A DNA stretch of 64,000 nucleotides, from positions 62,001 to 126,000 of the forward strand of contig JAPDRN010000050.1 of NCBI GenBank assembly GCA_030247855.1. Reading direction: 5' to 3'. This DNA is from Knufia peltigerae. Lineage: Eukaryota > Ascomycota > Eurotiomycetes > Chaetothyriales > Trichomeriaceae. The notes beneath the pieces are model-generated. The model saw only the letters and a list, made by a program, of their open reading frames with translations, did no database searches and had not been told where the DNA came from. The position numbers and the translations under genes are program-made. Positions 11,485 to 22,303 of the stretch are shown here, piece by piece (within the stretch, counting starts at the first letter, position 1; each line of letters begins with the position of its first letter).

Positions 11485-14127
11485 TCAAATCAGGACCCAA
11501 CTCCCCCAGACCCAGACGGCCTCACACACGACACCACCCAAGAGCACGGCGATGCCCATGACGACCGCGACGCCCGCGCGGGTCTGCGCGTCCCTCTTCC
11601 AACCCACGACGTACTCCTGGCCCTCGACCAGCGTGGTCGTGTTGCCCTGATCGGCCCCTCGGCCCGGAAGACCGAACAGAACCCACATGACGCTGGTGAA
11701 GACCGCGAGGAACAAGACGGCGGCCAGAACGGCGACGATTCTGGGTAAGGAGAATGTATAGTGGAGATGAAGACAGGGGGGCCCACTCGCGCCGGTGGAG
11801 GATTCTCGAGAACCACCAACACCTGAACCCACGCCGCGGAGATAATGAGATCGACTCAAGCTTCGATACGACATGGGAAACGTCGGCGGCGGTGGTTGCT
11901 GGAAAGGCATGCGTGGAATCTTGACGCTGGGTTTGGCACTTGAGAAACCCGCTGCACCGTCATTCACGTCCACCGTAGCACCACCGGATGAGTCAAAGGT
12001 GAGTCCGCCAGGGGCAGATGAAGCGGTCAGAGGGGATCGTTGAGCGCCGGTCACGCCGTACGGGTCAGTCGAATCGTGACTACTGTTGCGACTGTGGCCC
12101 ATGAAACTGAAAACGGGGCTGACCACGTCGGATGGACTGTTGTTGTTGTTGTTGTGGTCTACACCACCGGCATGGCGGGCACGGTTGCGTCGTGAAGATG
12201 CAAACGACTCGGTTTGTTGATTGTTGCGTAGCCACAAGAGCCACATCTTTCGCCGCCGCCCGAGGCGTGGGTTATGGAGATGTTTGACAAAGTCCGTGCC
12301 ATCGATCTCGTGCGTGCCCACTCCACCCCCTACTCCTGGAGTCAGTGCCGGTAAAGGGCTGCCAGGGTACCAGTTCCGACGGGGCGGTGTCGTGGCGGTA
12401 CTGATGGTGGCCAAGTCAGTGCCGGACGATGCGTAAGAGAGTACGCGTGCAGAAAACAGGCGGCGTGCAACACCCAAGAGACGAGAGCGGTAGGATTTTT
12501 GAATGAGCGTGAAGAGCTGTTCGTCGTCAAAGTTGGTCTTGTCGGTGATCTCAATCTCGATCGTTGTTTTAGCCGACGGGTGTCGCGCGAGGCGGAGGTC
12601 CAGAAACAGAACTTCCGGTGCTACGGGAGATGGGAATCGGTCTGCCTTGGCTGGTGTGCTACTGGCACCACCGAGGACTGGTTTCGTTGAAAGTGGGATC
12701 TCGGGTGCTGTTTTGTCCTTTTCAGCAAGGGGTTCGTCCGAAAATGAGTGCTGTGGTTGTTTCTCCGTGTTGCTGTCGAGATCGACTTTGGTGCTAGGAG
12801 AGGTGCTTGACAAAGATTTCTTGCGTGTTGAGCGGGAGCGCCGGAGACTCCTTGATAATTTGGACGAGGTCGAGCCCTTGCTCTTACTGTTGCTCTCTCT
12901 GGACGGTTTACGACCACCGGCATTGGCAGCGACGATCTCGTCGATCTCGCCGATACTGCTGTGCCGAGCTGGGTAAGGGGTGCTGACGATGTTTTCGCGG
13001 AACAACTTGTGGTCATTGTTCGTCTGGGTTAAGATCAGGTCTGCCGGTCGAATCGTCACGCGGCGGGAGTTGCGCACCGGAGCCGAGATGGCACGCGACA
13101 GTTTCTTGTCAAGCTCGGTCGGGGGGTTCGACCTGAGACCATCGAGCGAGGGTGTGGTCGATACAAACGTTCCACTTGATGAGGCGGTGGTGCCTGCACC
13201 GCTAGGCGGAAGACGGACAGAACCAAACCCTCCCATCGGCGTTGGAAGGGTAGATAGAGCCTCAACACGCCCTGGCGTGTCGGGAAATTCGATGATTGTC
13301 TCCTTAACACTGTCGTTTTGCTCGGGACGATAAGGGAAGGATACCACTTGTGGAAGCGCAGTCAGGGTGTCCTCGTTCGAATCTCGCCCTTCGAGCGCCT
13401 TAAGTGCGTCTTCTGGGCCACTTGGATTTTCAGGTTGATATTGTTCTTTCCCTCCAGCCGATGTAGATAGGAAACGTCCACTTGAGGCCTGAAGGTCTTT
13501 GCCTTGCCCAGATTCAACTTCTGTTGGAGTCGAGTGAGGAGCGTACAGTCTTGGAATAGACCCGCCAGAGTTATTATTGTGTTGAACAATGTTTGGTTTT
13601 GCTACACGGACACTGCTTGCCCTTTCAATGACTGGTGATTCCTGACCGGAATCGTCAGAATCATAGAAAGAATTGGGTTCAATTGGACCAGACACATTAA
13701 TCGGAAGCACGTCTAATTCACCTTCCGTCAGAAATCTCTTGGTGGCCGGGTCGTAGGATGGATCGACCGGGCTCGAGTTCGTGGTGTCTTTTGACTTTCT
13801 TTTCTGCTTGGCCTTTTTCTTCAGCACATTCCGGGGCTGAGGTGGCTGATCCTTGACGACACCCTCTGACGCTTCGGACTCGGTTGTTGTCTTTGACCAG
13901 CGACTGACTTCTTGGGGAGTAGCATCTCTGTCGCGTGATAGGTGCCTAAGTCTCGACATGCCTTCACGCAAACTTGAAGCCATCTTTGGAGATGGAGCTG
14001 CTGAATGAGGCAATTGTGTGGTGGGCGGTGGCGCGGTTCGAGTGTCAGCTTCAGCCCCCACAGGTCGAGAAGGGTTGGCAACTTTGCGGCCAAACACTCG
14101 AACAGGACTCGTTGGGTTGAGCACCAT
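11485..14127 (-). CDS. Large serine-rich protein with two C-terminal membrane helices
   Basis: A single-exon frame of 880 residues starting at the ATG at 14127. Residues 1-500 are low complexity (Ser, Thr, Pro, basic patches such as KKKAKQKRKSK and SLRRSRSTRKKS) and probably disordered. A more ordered stretch near residues 500-580 (APEVLFLDLRLARHPSAKTT onward, with a basic RSRLLGVARRLFSARVLSY) looks like the conserved core. The extreme C-terminus has two hydrophobic segments, VAVLAAVLFLAVFTSVMWVL and AGVAVVMGIAVLLGGVVCEA, so the protein is probably tail-anchored as a hairpin. I do not recognise a named family. The stop is 268 bases from the convergent zinc transporter stop. Confidence 0.8.
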   Translation of the reverse strand: MVLNPTSPVRVFGRKVANPSRPVGAEADTRTAPPPTTQLPHSAAPSPKMASSLREGMSRLRHLSRDRDATPQEVSRWSKTTTESEASEGVVKDQPPQPRNVLKKKAKQKRKSKDTTNSSPVDPSYDPATKRFLTEGELDVLPINVSGPIEPNSFYDSDDSGQESPVIERASSVRVAKPNIVQHNNNSGGSIPRLYAPHSTPTEVESGQGKDLQASSGRFLSTSAGGKEQYQPENPSGPEDALKALEGRDSNEDTLTALPQVVSFPYRPEQNDSVKETIIEFPDTPGRVEALSTLPTPMGGFGSVRLPPSGAGTTASSSGTFVSTTPSLDGLRSNPPTELDKKLSRAISAPVRNSRRVTIRPADLILTQTNNDHKLFRENIVSTPYPARHSSIGEIDEIVAANAGGRKPSRESNSKSKGSTSSKLSRSLRRSRSTRKKSLSSTSPSTKVDLDSNTEKQPQHSFSDEPLAEKDKTAPEIPLSTKPVLGGASSTPAKADRFPSPVAPEVLFLDLRLARHPSAKTTIEIEITDKTNFDDEQLFTLIQKSYRSRLLGVARRLFSARVLSYASSGTDLATISTATTPPRRNWYPGSPLPALTPGVGGGVGTHEIDGTDFVKHLHNPRLGRRRKMWLLWLRNNQQTESFASSRRNRARHAGGVDHNNNNNSPSDVVSPVFSFMGHSRNSSHDSTDPYGVTGAQRSPLTASSAPGGLTFDSSGGATVDVNDGAAGFSSAKPSVKIPRMPFQQPPPPTFPMSYRSLSRSHYLRGVGSGVGGSRESSTGASGPPCLHLHYTFSLPRIVAVLAAVLFLAVFTSVMWVLFGLPGRGADQGNTTTLVEGQEYVVGWKRDAQTRAGVAVVMGIAVLLGGVVCEAVWVWGSWVLI

Positions 14128-14436
14128 TGATCCGAATATACGTAGCGCTCACCAAGAGCTGTAGGGGTGATGGCATCGTAGACTGATATTTTAAGCATCG
14201 CCATCGTAGTAGTCGCTTGCGGTGTTTTGTGCGCATGAAAGAACTTTGCCGTTTGCGGTAATGCTGGCACGAGAGATACGTCGGCGGGTGTCGTTGTTGA
14301 GCCAGGAACAGTCTGGGAATGATATCCTGTTCGGATCGAACAAAGGAAACTCATCGAGGCAATGGGTTGCAGCAACTGTTCGCGGATAAACAAAATTGAA
14401 GGTGACACAAGTTGCATCGAGAGCCGCATTCCAGTC

Positions 14437-16155
14437 TCAACCACGGAACTTGCCTTGGCAATAGGGACAAACATCGAACTCCTCGAATAACGCTCGGGTC
14501 AAGCTTGGACCCCCTGGTAGATTTAGGTTTGCAATGTCCAGGAAATGCCTGCCACATTTGGCACAATACTTCGAGATGCCAGGCTCCTGTATAGCGATAA
14601 GAGATATATTGCACCGACTGAATTCATGCCCATGGGTGCATCTTGCTGAGACTGGGTCTGAGAAAGGAATGGGCGCGCTACACACTTCGCAGTACTCTTG
14701 CCATGACCGTCCGGATCCGACGACGTCTTCTATTTCTTTGTCCAAGTCCATTTCATCCTCGTGTCGACCATTTGGCAACCGATCCGACATCAGCCTCGCC
14801 CAAATTGTAAACTTTTGAAATGTCGTAGGATCACCCAGGATTAATGAAATAGTACTCCTGATAATTTTTCGATCCAATTCCGATTGAATCAAATTTGGGT
14901 CTGTAGATGAAATGAATGCCAGTAGCTCTTCTAGGACGATCAGAAAGGTCTTCTCAAGCCCGGTAACATTTGCTGAATTATTGGTTTTGGTGAAAACAAT
15001 CAGTGTGTGCTGCGTGGCTGGCATAACAGCTTCAATCATATCGGTAGGATGGAGGGAAACACAAGCTGCAGCTTGACTCTTGTCAGGAGAGAGTGAGATT
15101 CCATAGAAGCGAGTACGGATCTTGCCTGATAGGCTGAATGCAGCATCAAAATCAGATCTTGGTCTTCTAAGGGCCGGCTCAAAGTCGGCTTCGGTGACTC
15201 CATGATCCTGATCAGGCTCCGGTTGCACTCCAGAATCTTGAGAGGTGAGTGACATTTCGTGCGATGCGCTGTCAGCGGGCTCGTTACCTGGATCAACGTG
15301 AAACTTTACGGAAACAGCTTTTGGGAAACCACCGTTGGCTCGGCGCAGATGTAAAGTGAAGGTAAAGGTCTTGCGGTTTGCACTGTTGTCTTCTTGAATC
15401 TCCGACGCTTTGATCCTTGAAACACGAGAAGAAACCGACAATACCGATGCCAAACTTCCTCCGTTAAAGGATTCAGGAGTCACAGGCTCGATAGCATGCT
15501 GTCCCAGTACTTCGAACGACCAATGTCCAACCTTCGACCTTTCTTTCTTTGTGACGCGAAATAGTGAGATTCTGTCGGAGTCATCTGCAACAGCCAATAA
15601 ATGTTGGCCCCATTTGATACTGCTACCAGCTTTGATGGGTGGAATCCAACAGAATGCACGTATCCTTCTCTCTTCTCTTTGCATGGCTAAGTCTGTTGTA
15701 CTGTCACAATCGTCATTGATCGGTAGGTGCTGGTTGACAACGGCGGTTCTTTTCCATTGATCCAGTTTCCCATCACCTTCCCAGAACGAAAGGACCAGGT
15801 TAGATGTAAGAATTGCAAGCACATTCCGCCTGTGGAGACCCAGTCCTGGAGGTGACCACGCGAGCGAGATAATGATTGAGTCAGACAATTCCTCGCCAAT
15901 CGAAAAGTGTCTGATAGTAGCCAAGGACACGTGCGACCATTCCTCATCTTGGAACTGGTTGACAGAAAACATAGACTTGCGCCATTGCGAATCTTGTGGG
16001 AGACCTCGAGAGCCTGAGGCATCGATCGGAATCAAGATCTGTACAGCCTCACCTGTAGCAACAGCTAGACCTTCTGAGGACCAGCTCAGAGCATTTTCAC
16101 GAGTTGGCCAGTAGCGCAGGTCAATGGGCTCAAGTTGACCGGGAAGATTTGCCAT
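14437..16155 (-). CDS. TFIIIC subunit with WD40-like N-terminus and C-terminal zinc finger
   Basis: A predicted 572-residue single-exon protein matching the fungal counterpart of the TFIIIC 90-kDa subunit, part of the RNA polymerase III initiation factor that binds tRNA promoters. The N-terminal half looks like a WD40-type domain (NALSWSSEGLAVATGEAVQI is a typical first blade). The C-terminal ~90 residues form a zf-TFIIIC cysteine/histidine cluster: EYCEVCSAPI, ARCTHGHEFSRC, KYCAKCGRHF and DVCPYCQGKF. I chose the ATG at 16155 because the in-frame extension upstream has only non-ATG codons. About 309 bases separate its stop from the start of the downstream gene on the same strand, and I see nothing there. 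Confidence 0.82.
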   Translation of the reverse strand: MANLPGQLEPIDLRYWPTRENALSWSSEGLAVATGEAVQILIPIDASGSRGLPQDSQWRKSMFSVNQFQDEEWSHVSLATIRHFSIGEELSDSIIISLAWSPPGLGLHRRNVLAILTSNLVLSFWEGDGKLDQWKRTAVVNQHLPINDDCDSTTDLAMQREERRIRAFCWIPPIKAGSSIKWGQHLLAVADDSDRISLFRVTKKERSKVGHWSFEVLGQHAIEPVTPESFNGGSLASVLSVSSRVSRIKASEIQEDNSANRKTFTFTLHLRRANGGFPKAVSVKFHVDPGNEPADSASHEMSLTSQDSGVQPEPDQDHGVTEADFEPALRRPRSDFDAAFSLSGKIRTRFYGISLSPDKSQAAACVSLHPTDMIEAVMPATQHTLIVFTKTNNSANVTGLEKTFLIVLEELLAFISSTDPNLIQSELDRKIIRSTISLILGDPTTFQKFTIWARLMSDRLPNGRHEDEMDLDKEIEDVVGSGRSWQEYCEVCSAPIPFSDPVSARCTHGHEFSRCNISLIAIQEPGISKYCAKCGRHFLDIANLNLPGGPSLTRALFEEFDVCPYCQGKFRG

Positions 16156-17620
16156 GACAAGATTACATACGGAATATAACCGTAGTGACAATGCGGGCGC
16201 GACGTGGACTCAGGAGAATTGATTTAGATGGAGACTCTGATTGGTACTCATCTCCAAGGCGTACTTGGGGCGTATCATCCAACCGAAATAGTTTAGATCA
16301 TCGTCAGCATTGTATTGCAAGCACACAGTATTCCGTCAGTAACATTGCATCGCTTCGGGAAGTGAGTAGGAAGAAGAGGATATCACTCAATGCACCCTTC
16401 TCGATCTCAAAATATTTTTCCGCGGTGATTGTCTGCCAAGAGGCTCTTTCAGCCTCGTGAGGCCTGACAGCACGTGACGAGGCTGGGTTCACACAGTGTC
16501 CAATTTCCCAGCCCAGACATTTCCCATTGCAAAACCAATAAAAGCCTCACAGAATGCAAAATCGAACGGCAAGACTCCGAAAAGCTTCATTCTCAGACCC
16601 TAACAAGAAGAATTGACTTTGGTTGACGATGATAGTAATGCTTGCACTCCCTGAGCACATTCTTTGAAGTGGATTTGGCGGTCAGCAAATCTGCAAGTCA
16701 GCAATCATCGCCCAAAATACGAGGTACCGTTCCACAGAATTTCCGACCCATTGGTCAATCGAACCTTGGTTACAAAGCTTGGATCTCAATATCCAAGCGA
16801 TACGACTGGCAACCATTATACGGAGTACATCTTTATATACAATATCATCTGAGGAGTTCTGGAAGTATATGAACCCTTCATGACGCCTCCTCCACGAATC
16901 TCTTGACCACTGTCCTGTTCTCGTCATAAATGGATTGTACCGAGCCAGAGTACATACATACGGCGATACACATGCTTTGTTTCACACTTGTCCACTAGCT
17001 CCGGACCCCGAAGCTGTAAAATACAAGACTGTAAGTTTGAGCAGCTCAAATGCACACGCCAATTCGTGGGAAGAGCACGACTGGGACAATTTCCACGCTA
17101 CGGACATGCCAATTTCAGTCAAGCGGTCACAGTGGCTGTATCAGGGGGAAACACTGCGGAGAACTAGTGGCTGTGGTTCTGGAAGTTCCAATTTTGGAAA
17201 CACATGGGCTGGGTCTTGTCCACATATCCGGCAAGGCGTGCCAGTGCGGACTCGAACTAGTGCACGCCAGCTGTACCGCTAATGTATCGAGTCGTCAAGC
17301 TGCACAGTGATTTTGCGGCTGAGAGCCCAGGAGTTGCCAGATGGCTCCCTAGCCAGCGGACATTCTAGCGGCATGAGCTCCCACTAGAAGTCCATTGATT
17401 TCAACTGCGCCCTCTCCTGGACCTATCAGGTCAGTCGGGTTGACTAAACTTGGACTTGTGCCCAGCCCAAATCTGTTCCTGCGGCCAGGTTCACGTCACG
17501 GCCCTCATATTACCACTTCACCCCCGTCTCCTTTTGCTCCGTCTTTTTATTATACCCATTGCTCTCGTTTACTTTTCTGTACTACTCTGCGATTATCATT
17601 GCAGGGCAGTCTCCTTAATC
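16156..17620. other. Intergenic, divergent promoters of TFIIIC subunit and P450
   Basis: About 1.46 kb without a supported gene. It has a TACGGAGTAC-type word near 16818 and a pyrimidine-rich stretch just before the P450 start, which suggests a strong promoter. Short open frames here show no domain. Confidence 0.5.
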
Positions 17621-19380
17621 ATGGCGGCTTCTATCTCGCCGTCGGTCATTATGACCCAAATTCACAACTACCTCAACACCAATGAGACCTCTGACGCTCT
17701 TTTCAAGTCCCAAAACGCGTTCGATACCATTGGAACCTACAAATGGTTCATTGGCACCGGCATCTTCGTTCTCGTTACTACCATCCAGATTATAAAATAC
17801 ATGCTGAGAGACCGACCTCCTCCTGGTCTGAAGCTCATCCCCGGTCCCACGAGTACCATCCCCTACATTGGACGCGTCCACGATGTCGACCCAAATAAGC
17901 CATGGTTTGCCATGAAGAAGTTCTGTGATGAATATGGTGGTATTTTCCGTTCCACTATCTGTGGTGAAATGCACATCTGGGTTGGTGATGCGCAGATTGC
18001 CTATGACTTGCTCTGTAAAAAGGCGAGAATCTACTCGTCCCGCCCCATGGTTCCTGCTGTTCCAGGCAGTGACTCCCAGGGTCAATATCTCCCACTACTC
18101 GCCCACGATGGTATGTCACAACAGTGCCCTCGACCCGTGTCAGTAATTTGCTGACTTTTCCAGACCACTGGCGCAACCAGCGCAAGTTCGCCCACACCGT
18201 CCTAACTGCCGGCTTCAACTCCAAATACTACGGCTATGTTAGCCACGAGGCCAAGCGTTTCATGTACAAGCTCCTGATGGATCCCAAGGATCACTACGCT
18301 CTGACCGATCGATTCTGTGGTCGTATCAGTGCTCGTCTTGGCTATGGAAGCCCAGCATCAGCCGCCGCTCACTGCAAGAACGCTGGTGAATTCATTCCTC
18401 AAATCTCTCCTTCTGGTCCTATTACCAACTTGATGCCCTTCCTTGGCGGTCTCCCTGAGTGGATCAACCCCTCCATCCGCAAGGTTCGCGAACGACGTGA
18501 AAAGGAGGAGAAGTTGTGGAAGGGTTTGATGAAGCAAGTGCGTGCTGAGATGGACCAGGGAACTGCTCCCATCAGCTATGCCCGAACCTACTTTGAGCGC
18601 AAGGAGGCTGAGGCTGGCTCTCGATCTTTCGGATTCGATGACCACGAGGCTGCCTATGCCGTCGGTATGTTGGTGACTGTCGCCATCTTCACTATCGGCG
18701 GTCCTCTTTACTGCTTCTTCCTCGCCATGGTTCTCCACCCTGAATGGCAACAAAAGATCCGGGATGAATACGACGAGGTCATTGGTGACCGAGTTGTCGA
18801 GGTTTCTGATGCTCCCAACTTGCCAGTCCTTCGTGCTTGTATCAAGGAGTGCGTCAGATGGCGACCACCAGTCCCCCTGGGTGTCCCTCGTCTTCTCGAG
18901 GAGGATGACGAATGGAACGGGTACTACCTCCCTAAGGGTGCTGTCATCCACGCAGTCGACCTCGCTCTTGCACGCAACCCCGAGCTCTACCCAGACCCAG
19001 AGGCTTTCCGACCGGAACGATGGCTCCAGAAAGAGTTCCCCACCTACAAGGAGCCTCTCACCGAGCACCCCAGACTCATGGGTCATCACGGTTTCGGTAT
19101 GGGTCGACGTATGTGCCCGGGTATCGAAGTCACTGAGGCTGAGTTGCTCGTTGCTTGTGGCAGCATCGTCGGTTGCTTCGAGCTCTTGCCACCAATGGAT
19201 GCCAATGGGCAGCCCAAGTGGCCAGAGAGCTACAACTTCACCCCCAACTTGATCGGCGGCCCTCTGCCCTTCGAGATGGATGTCAAGGTCCGAAACCCAG
19301 AGAAGGCTGAGCGCATCAAAGTTTGGTACGAGGAGAGCATGGCCGATGAAGCTGCCGGCAAGATTGCTGCTGGCTTGTAA
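17621..19380 (+). CDS. Cytochrome P450 with atypical I-helix, two exons
   Basis: A predicted 568-residue microsomal P450. Exons are 17621-18110 and 18164-19380; the 53-base intron has GTATGT and TTCCAG ends. An N-terminal anchor (WFIGTGIFVLVTTIQIIKYM) is followed by a proline-rich hinge (RPPPGLKLIPGPTSTIPYIG). The K-helix ExxR is E392/R395 (ECVRW), and the heme loop is FGMGRRMCPG with the thiolate ligand at C481. The I-helix, normally (A/G)Gx(D/E)T(T/S), reads FTIGGPLYCFF (about 339-349) and lacks both the acid and the alcohol. Codon choice is strongly biased to C-ending codons and leaves a long stop-free antisense frame, which suggests high expression. The general annotation for such relatives is O-methylsterigmatocystin-oxidoreductase-like; the substrate is unknown. 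It is not CYP51. Confidence 0.9.
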
Positions 19381-20454
19381 GAGATGTGTGGAGATGAAAT
19401 GACTTTCTCCAGTCTTTTCTGATCTTGAGAGATTGGGATATGTCATGATTTTGGGAAACTGCGCGGCGTTGCTGGGGGAAGGTTCTAAGATTTTTTGACC
19501 TGTTTTTCAACCTAATCTTGTGTGGATGAATGAAATTTTGTGTGATGTCAATGCCAGATTTGAAGCCAAGTAAACAGACCTTTGGGAAGAACTAAATGTA
19601 TCAATTATATATCCAGAATACTCGATACTTGTGCTTGTCTCTTCTGTCATGTCTATCCACATTCGTTGAAAATTTCGTCTATACATTGCTCCTCAGAACC
19701 GAGTACCTTGGCTTCGACCCTGCGGAGATTGTAGCAGTAACAGACGAACGCAGATTGTCTGTCTCGAGAGGAAATAAGTCACACTCTGATGCATGGAAGG
19801 TAAATGGCGCATACTAGCCTCTTACAAGAGCTCCCGAGAATGGCTGGAATCAAAGGGGAGCAAGGCTGTGTATGTCGAAGGAGGGGGGCCAAGGCTGCGA
19901 GTCCAGTTCTCCGGCCTTCTACTGCCTCAGGGGGTCGTCATTCACTCGGATAAGGATGAGAATCCTGATATACAGTCTTATTGAAACCAATATTCCCGTA
20001 TTAAGTGATTCAAGCTTTGTAGGTATCATTTCCATTACCTCAGCTCTTATCATGCGAATTGACCCTACAATAGCTAGCTAATCTGGAGCAACCAGCATTT
20101 CGTTATCAGCCCAGCGCATATCGCGTCCATTGGTTTATAATGCTTCAGTCCCAAGTCGAATCGGGAAGGTGGATTTTCAAGACTACCATGGACATTTTTC
20201 GCGATGCAGATTCTTTCCACTTGTCCTCGTGAGCATTTTGTGTAGTTTCGCATTCGCATTCGCATGCCGACGCTGTGCGACTCTGTCGACACTTTGATCT
20301 TGTACCACCCACACACCCACACCTCAGACCCTTGTCATGTTGAACCTCTATCTCCGGTAACACGTTCTACAGTGGTGTTTAACTGAGCTATTACCGTATT
20401 GAAAGGGGATTAGCATATCTATCTTAAATCCCTAGGACAGCGGACGGCCCTGAC
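19381..20454. other. Intergenic
   Basis: About 1.07 kb between the P450 and permease genes on the same strand. No gene, RNA or repeat was recognised. Confidence 0.5.
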
Positions 20455-22173
20455 ATGTCTTCTCGGCACGATCCAACCGTGCTGTCCGAGTACAACGACG
20501 ACAAGAACATTTTTGTTCGAGATACAGGTGATCGCATTGACGATGGAATTCGACCGGTCGACGACAACGTCCTGGGCAATGTCGACGCCATCTACGGTGA
20601 CACATCCCACGACATCAAAGACATGTTCCGGCTGGGCAAGAAGCAAGAGTTCAAGAGAAACTTTTCCTTCATCTCGACACTGGGCTTCATCTCAATCTAC
20701 ATGGCGACGTGGGAGTTTGTCCTCGTATCCCTGGCATCGGGCCTCGTCAACGGTGGATTCGCCGGTCTGTTTTGGACGTTCCTCGGCACCGTCGTATGCT
20801 ACAGCAGCATCGTCGCGAGTCTGGCCGAGATGGAATCCATGGCACCCACCAGCGGTGGTCAGTACCATTGGGTCAGTGAGTTCGCACCACCTCAGTACCA
20901 AAAATTCTTGAGTTACTCTGCCGGATGGATGAGCACGCTGGGATGGCTAGCCAGTGTGGCCAGTTCGGTCTTCGTGTGCAGCACCTTGGTCCAGAGCCTC
21001 GTCGAGATCGGAGACCAAAACTTCGTCTTTCCAAACTGGCAGTACACGCTACTCAGTATTGCCTTTTTGGTCATCACCATCTTCTTCAACACCTGGGGCG
21101 CTAGGAGTCTTCCCATGATCGAGACGGTGTCGCTGGTCGGACATGTTCTTTGTTTTGTCGCGACGCTCGTTCCTCTGTGGGTGATGTGTCCGAAGAACAG
21201 CGCCAAAGATGTCTTTGCCACCTTTGTTGACAATGGTGGATGGGGGAACATAGGAACGGCATGTCTAGTGTCTCAGGTTTCAGTATTGTATTGTAACTTG
21301 GGTAAGTCCCAAGCAATCGTCTCTTCCATTTTTGGGGGATTTCTTCTTCTCCTGACACCTCTTGCGTTTCTAGGTTCGGACTCAGCATGCCACATTTCCG
21401 AAGAAGTGGCCGATGCGGGCCTGACTGTACCTCGCGTCATGTGGTGGTCCTTCATCCTCAACGTCCTTCTGGGCATCATAATGTTGATCACGATGCTTTT
21501 TTGTATCGGCAGCCTCGAGGAGACTCTCGACGCAGAGATCCCATATATCCAACTCTTCATCAACACCGACAGCTCGGCCGTCGCGTACGTACTTACGGTC
21601 ATGCTCCTCGTGCTCGTGTTTTCGGGCAACATCACCGCCTTGGCCACCACGAGTCGAGAAGTGTTTGCGTTTTCAAGAGATCGAGGGTTCCCCTTTTCGC
21701 GGTGGCTGAGCAAGATGGAAAAGTCACGCAACATCCCCTTCAACGCCGTTTACGTGACCGCATTCTGGTCGGGCGTGTTGTGCCTGATCAATTTCGCCAG
21801 CACGACCGCATTCAACATAATCATCTCACTTACCTTGTTGGCTTTACTGAGCACGTACATGCTGAGTATCGGGTGCCTCTGTCTGAAGAGGATCAAGGGA
21901 CATCCGCTCCCACCTGCACGCTGGAGCCTCGGACGGTATGGACTCGCTGTCAATCTCTTTGCCTTCTTTTACTCCGCCTTTGCGATTGTGTTTAGTTGTT
22001 TCCCGTCGAGTTTGCCTGTCGACACAGGCGATGCGAACTGGGCCCCTGCCGTGTGGGCGGGGGTCATTGTTTTGAGTTTTGTCACCTATCTACTGCACGG
22101 CAAGAAACATTTCACTGCTCCTGTGGCGTTCGTTGAAGGTATTAGAACAGGTGGGTTGCAGAAGACAGACTAG
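20455..22173 (+). CDS. Amino-acid/GABA-type permease (APC superfamily), two exons
   Basis: A predicted 548-residue plasma-membrane transporter with about 12 helices. Exons are 20455-21301 and 21374-22173. The 72-base intron (GTAAGT donor, TTTCTAG acceptor) happens to be stop-free and in frame, but removing it restores the family motif CNLGSDSACHISEEV. Other hallmarks are the N-terminal cytosolic region ending LGKKQEFKRNFSFISTLGF, the SLAEMESMAPTSGGQYHWVS segment typical of fungal GABA/choline permeases, and FAFSRDRGFPFSRWLSKM in loop 8. It is tail to tail with the next MFS gene, with 130 bases between the stops. The substrate is not determinable from sequence. Confidence 0.9.
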   Translation: MSSRHDPTVLSEYNDDKNIFVRDTGDRIDDGIRPVDDNVLGNVDAIYGDTSHDIKDMFRLGKKQEFKRNFSFISTLGFISIYMATWEFVLVSLASGLVNGGFAGLFWTFLGTVVCYSSIVASLAEMESMAPTSGGQYHWVSEFAPPQYQKFLSYSAGWMSTLGWLASVASSVFVCSTLVQSLVEIGDQNFVFPNWQYTLLSIAFLVITIFFNTWGARSLPMIETVSLVGHVLCFVATLVPLWVMCPKNSAKDVFATFVDNGGWGNIGTACLVSQVSVLYCNLGKSQAIVSSIFGGFLLLLTPLAFLGSDSACHISEEVADAGLTVPRVMWWSFILNVLLGIIMLITMLFCIGSLEETLDAEIPYIQLFINTDSSAVAYVLTVMLLVLVFSGNITALATTSREVFAFSRDRGFPFSRWLSKMEKSRNIPFNAVYVTAFWSGVLCLINFASTTAFNIIISLTLLALLSTYMLSIGCLCLKRIKGHPLPPARWSLGRYGLAVNLFAFFYSAFAIVFSCFPSSLPVDTGDANWAPAVWAGVIVLSFVTYLLHGKKHFTAPVAFVEGIRTGGLQKTD

Positions 22174-22303
22174 AATACTTGTCACAATGGCAGCAGAGGA
22201 ACTATGTCGTTAGGGCCTCCATACAGAATCAAATAATGAAAACTGAGTCCATTGGATACACCAGCTATCTTCTTCGTCAACATCTGGTGTCTAGGGGAGC
22301 GAG

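Noticed and set aside
17621..19380. P450 as lanosterol 14-alpha-demethylase (CYP51)
   Set aside because: The N-terminal region and I-helix lack CYP51 signatures; the proline hinge and heme loop fit another fungal P450 group.
18358..19446. 362-codon minus-strand open frame under the P450
   Set aside because: It mirrors the strongly biased codons of the real P450 gene, has no domain and overlaps the coding exon completely.
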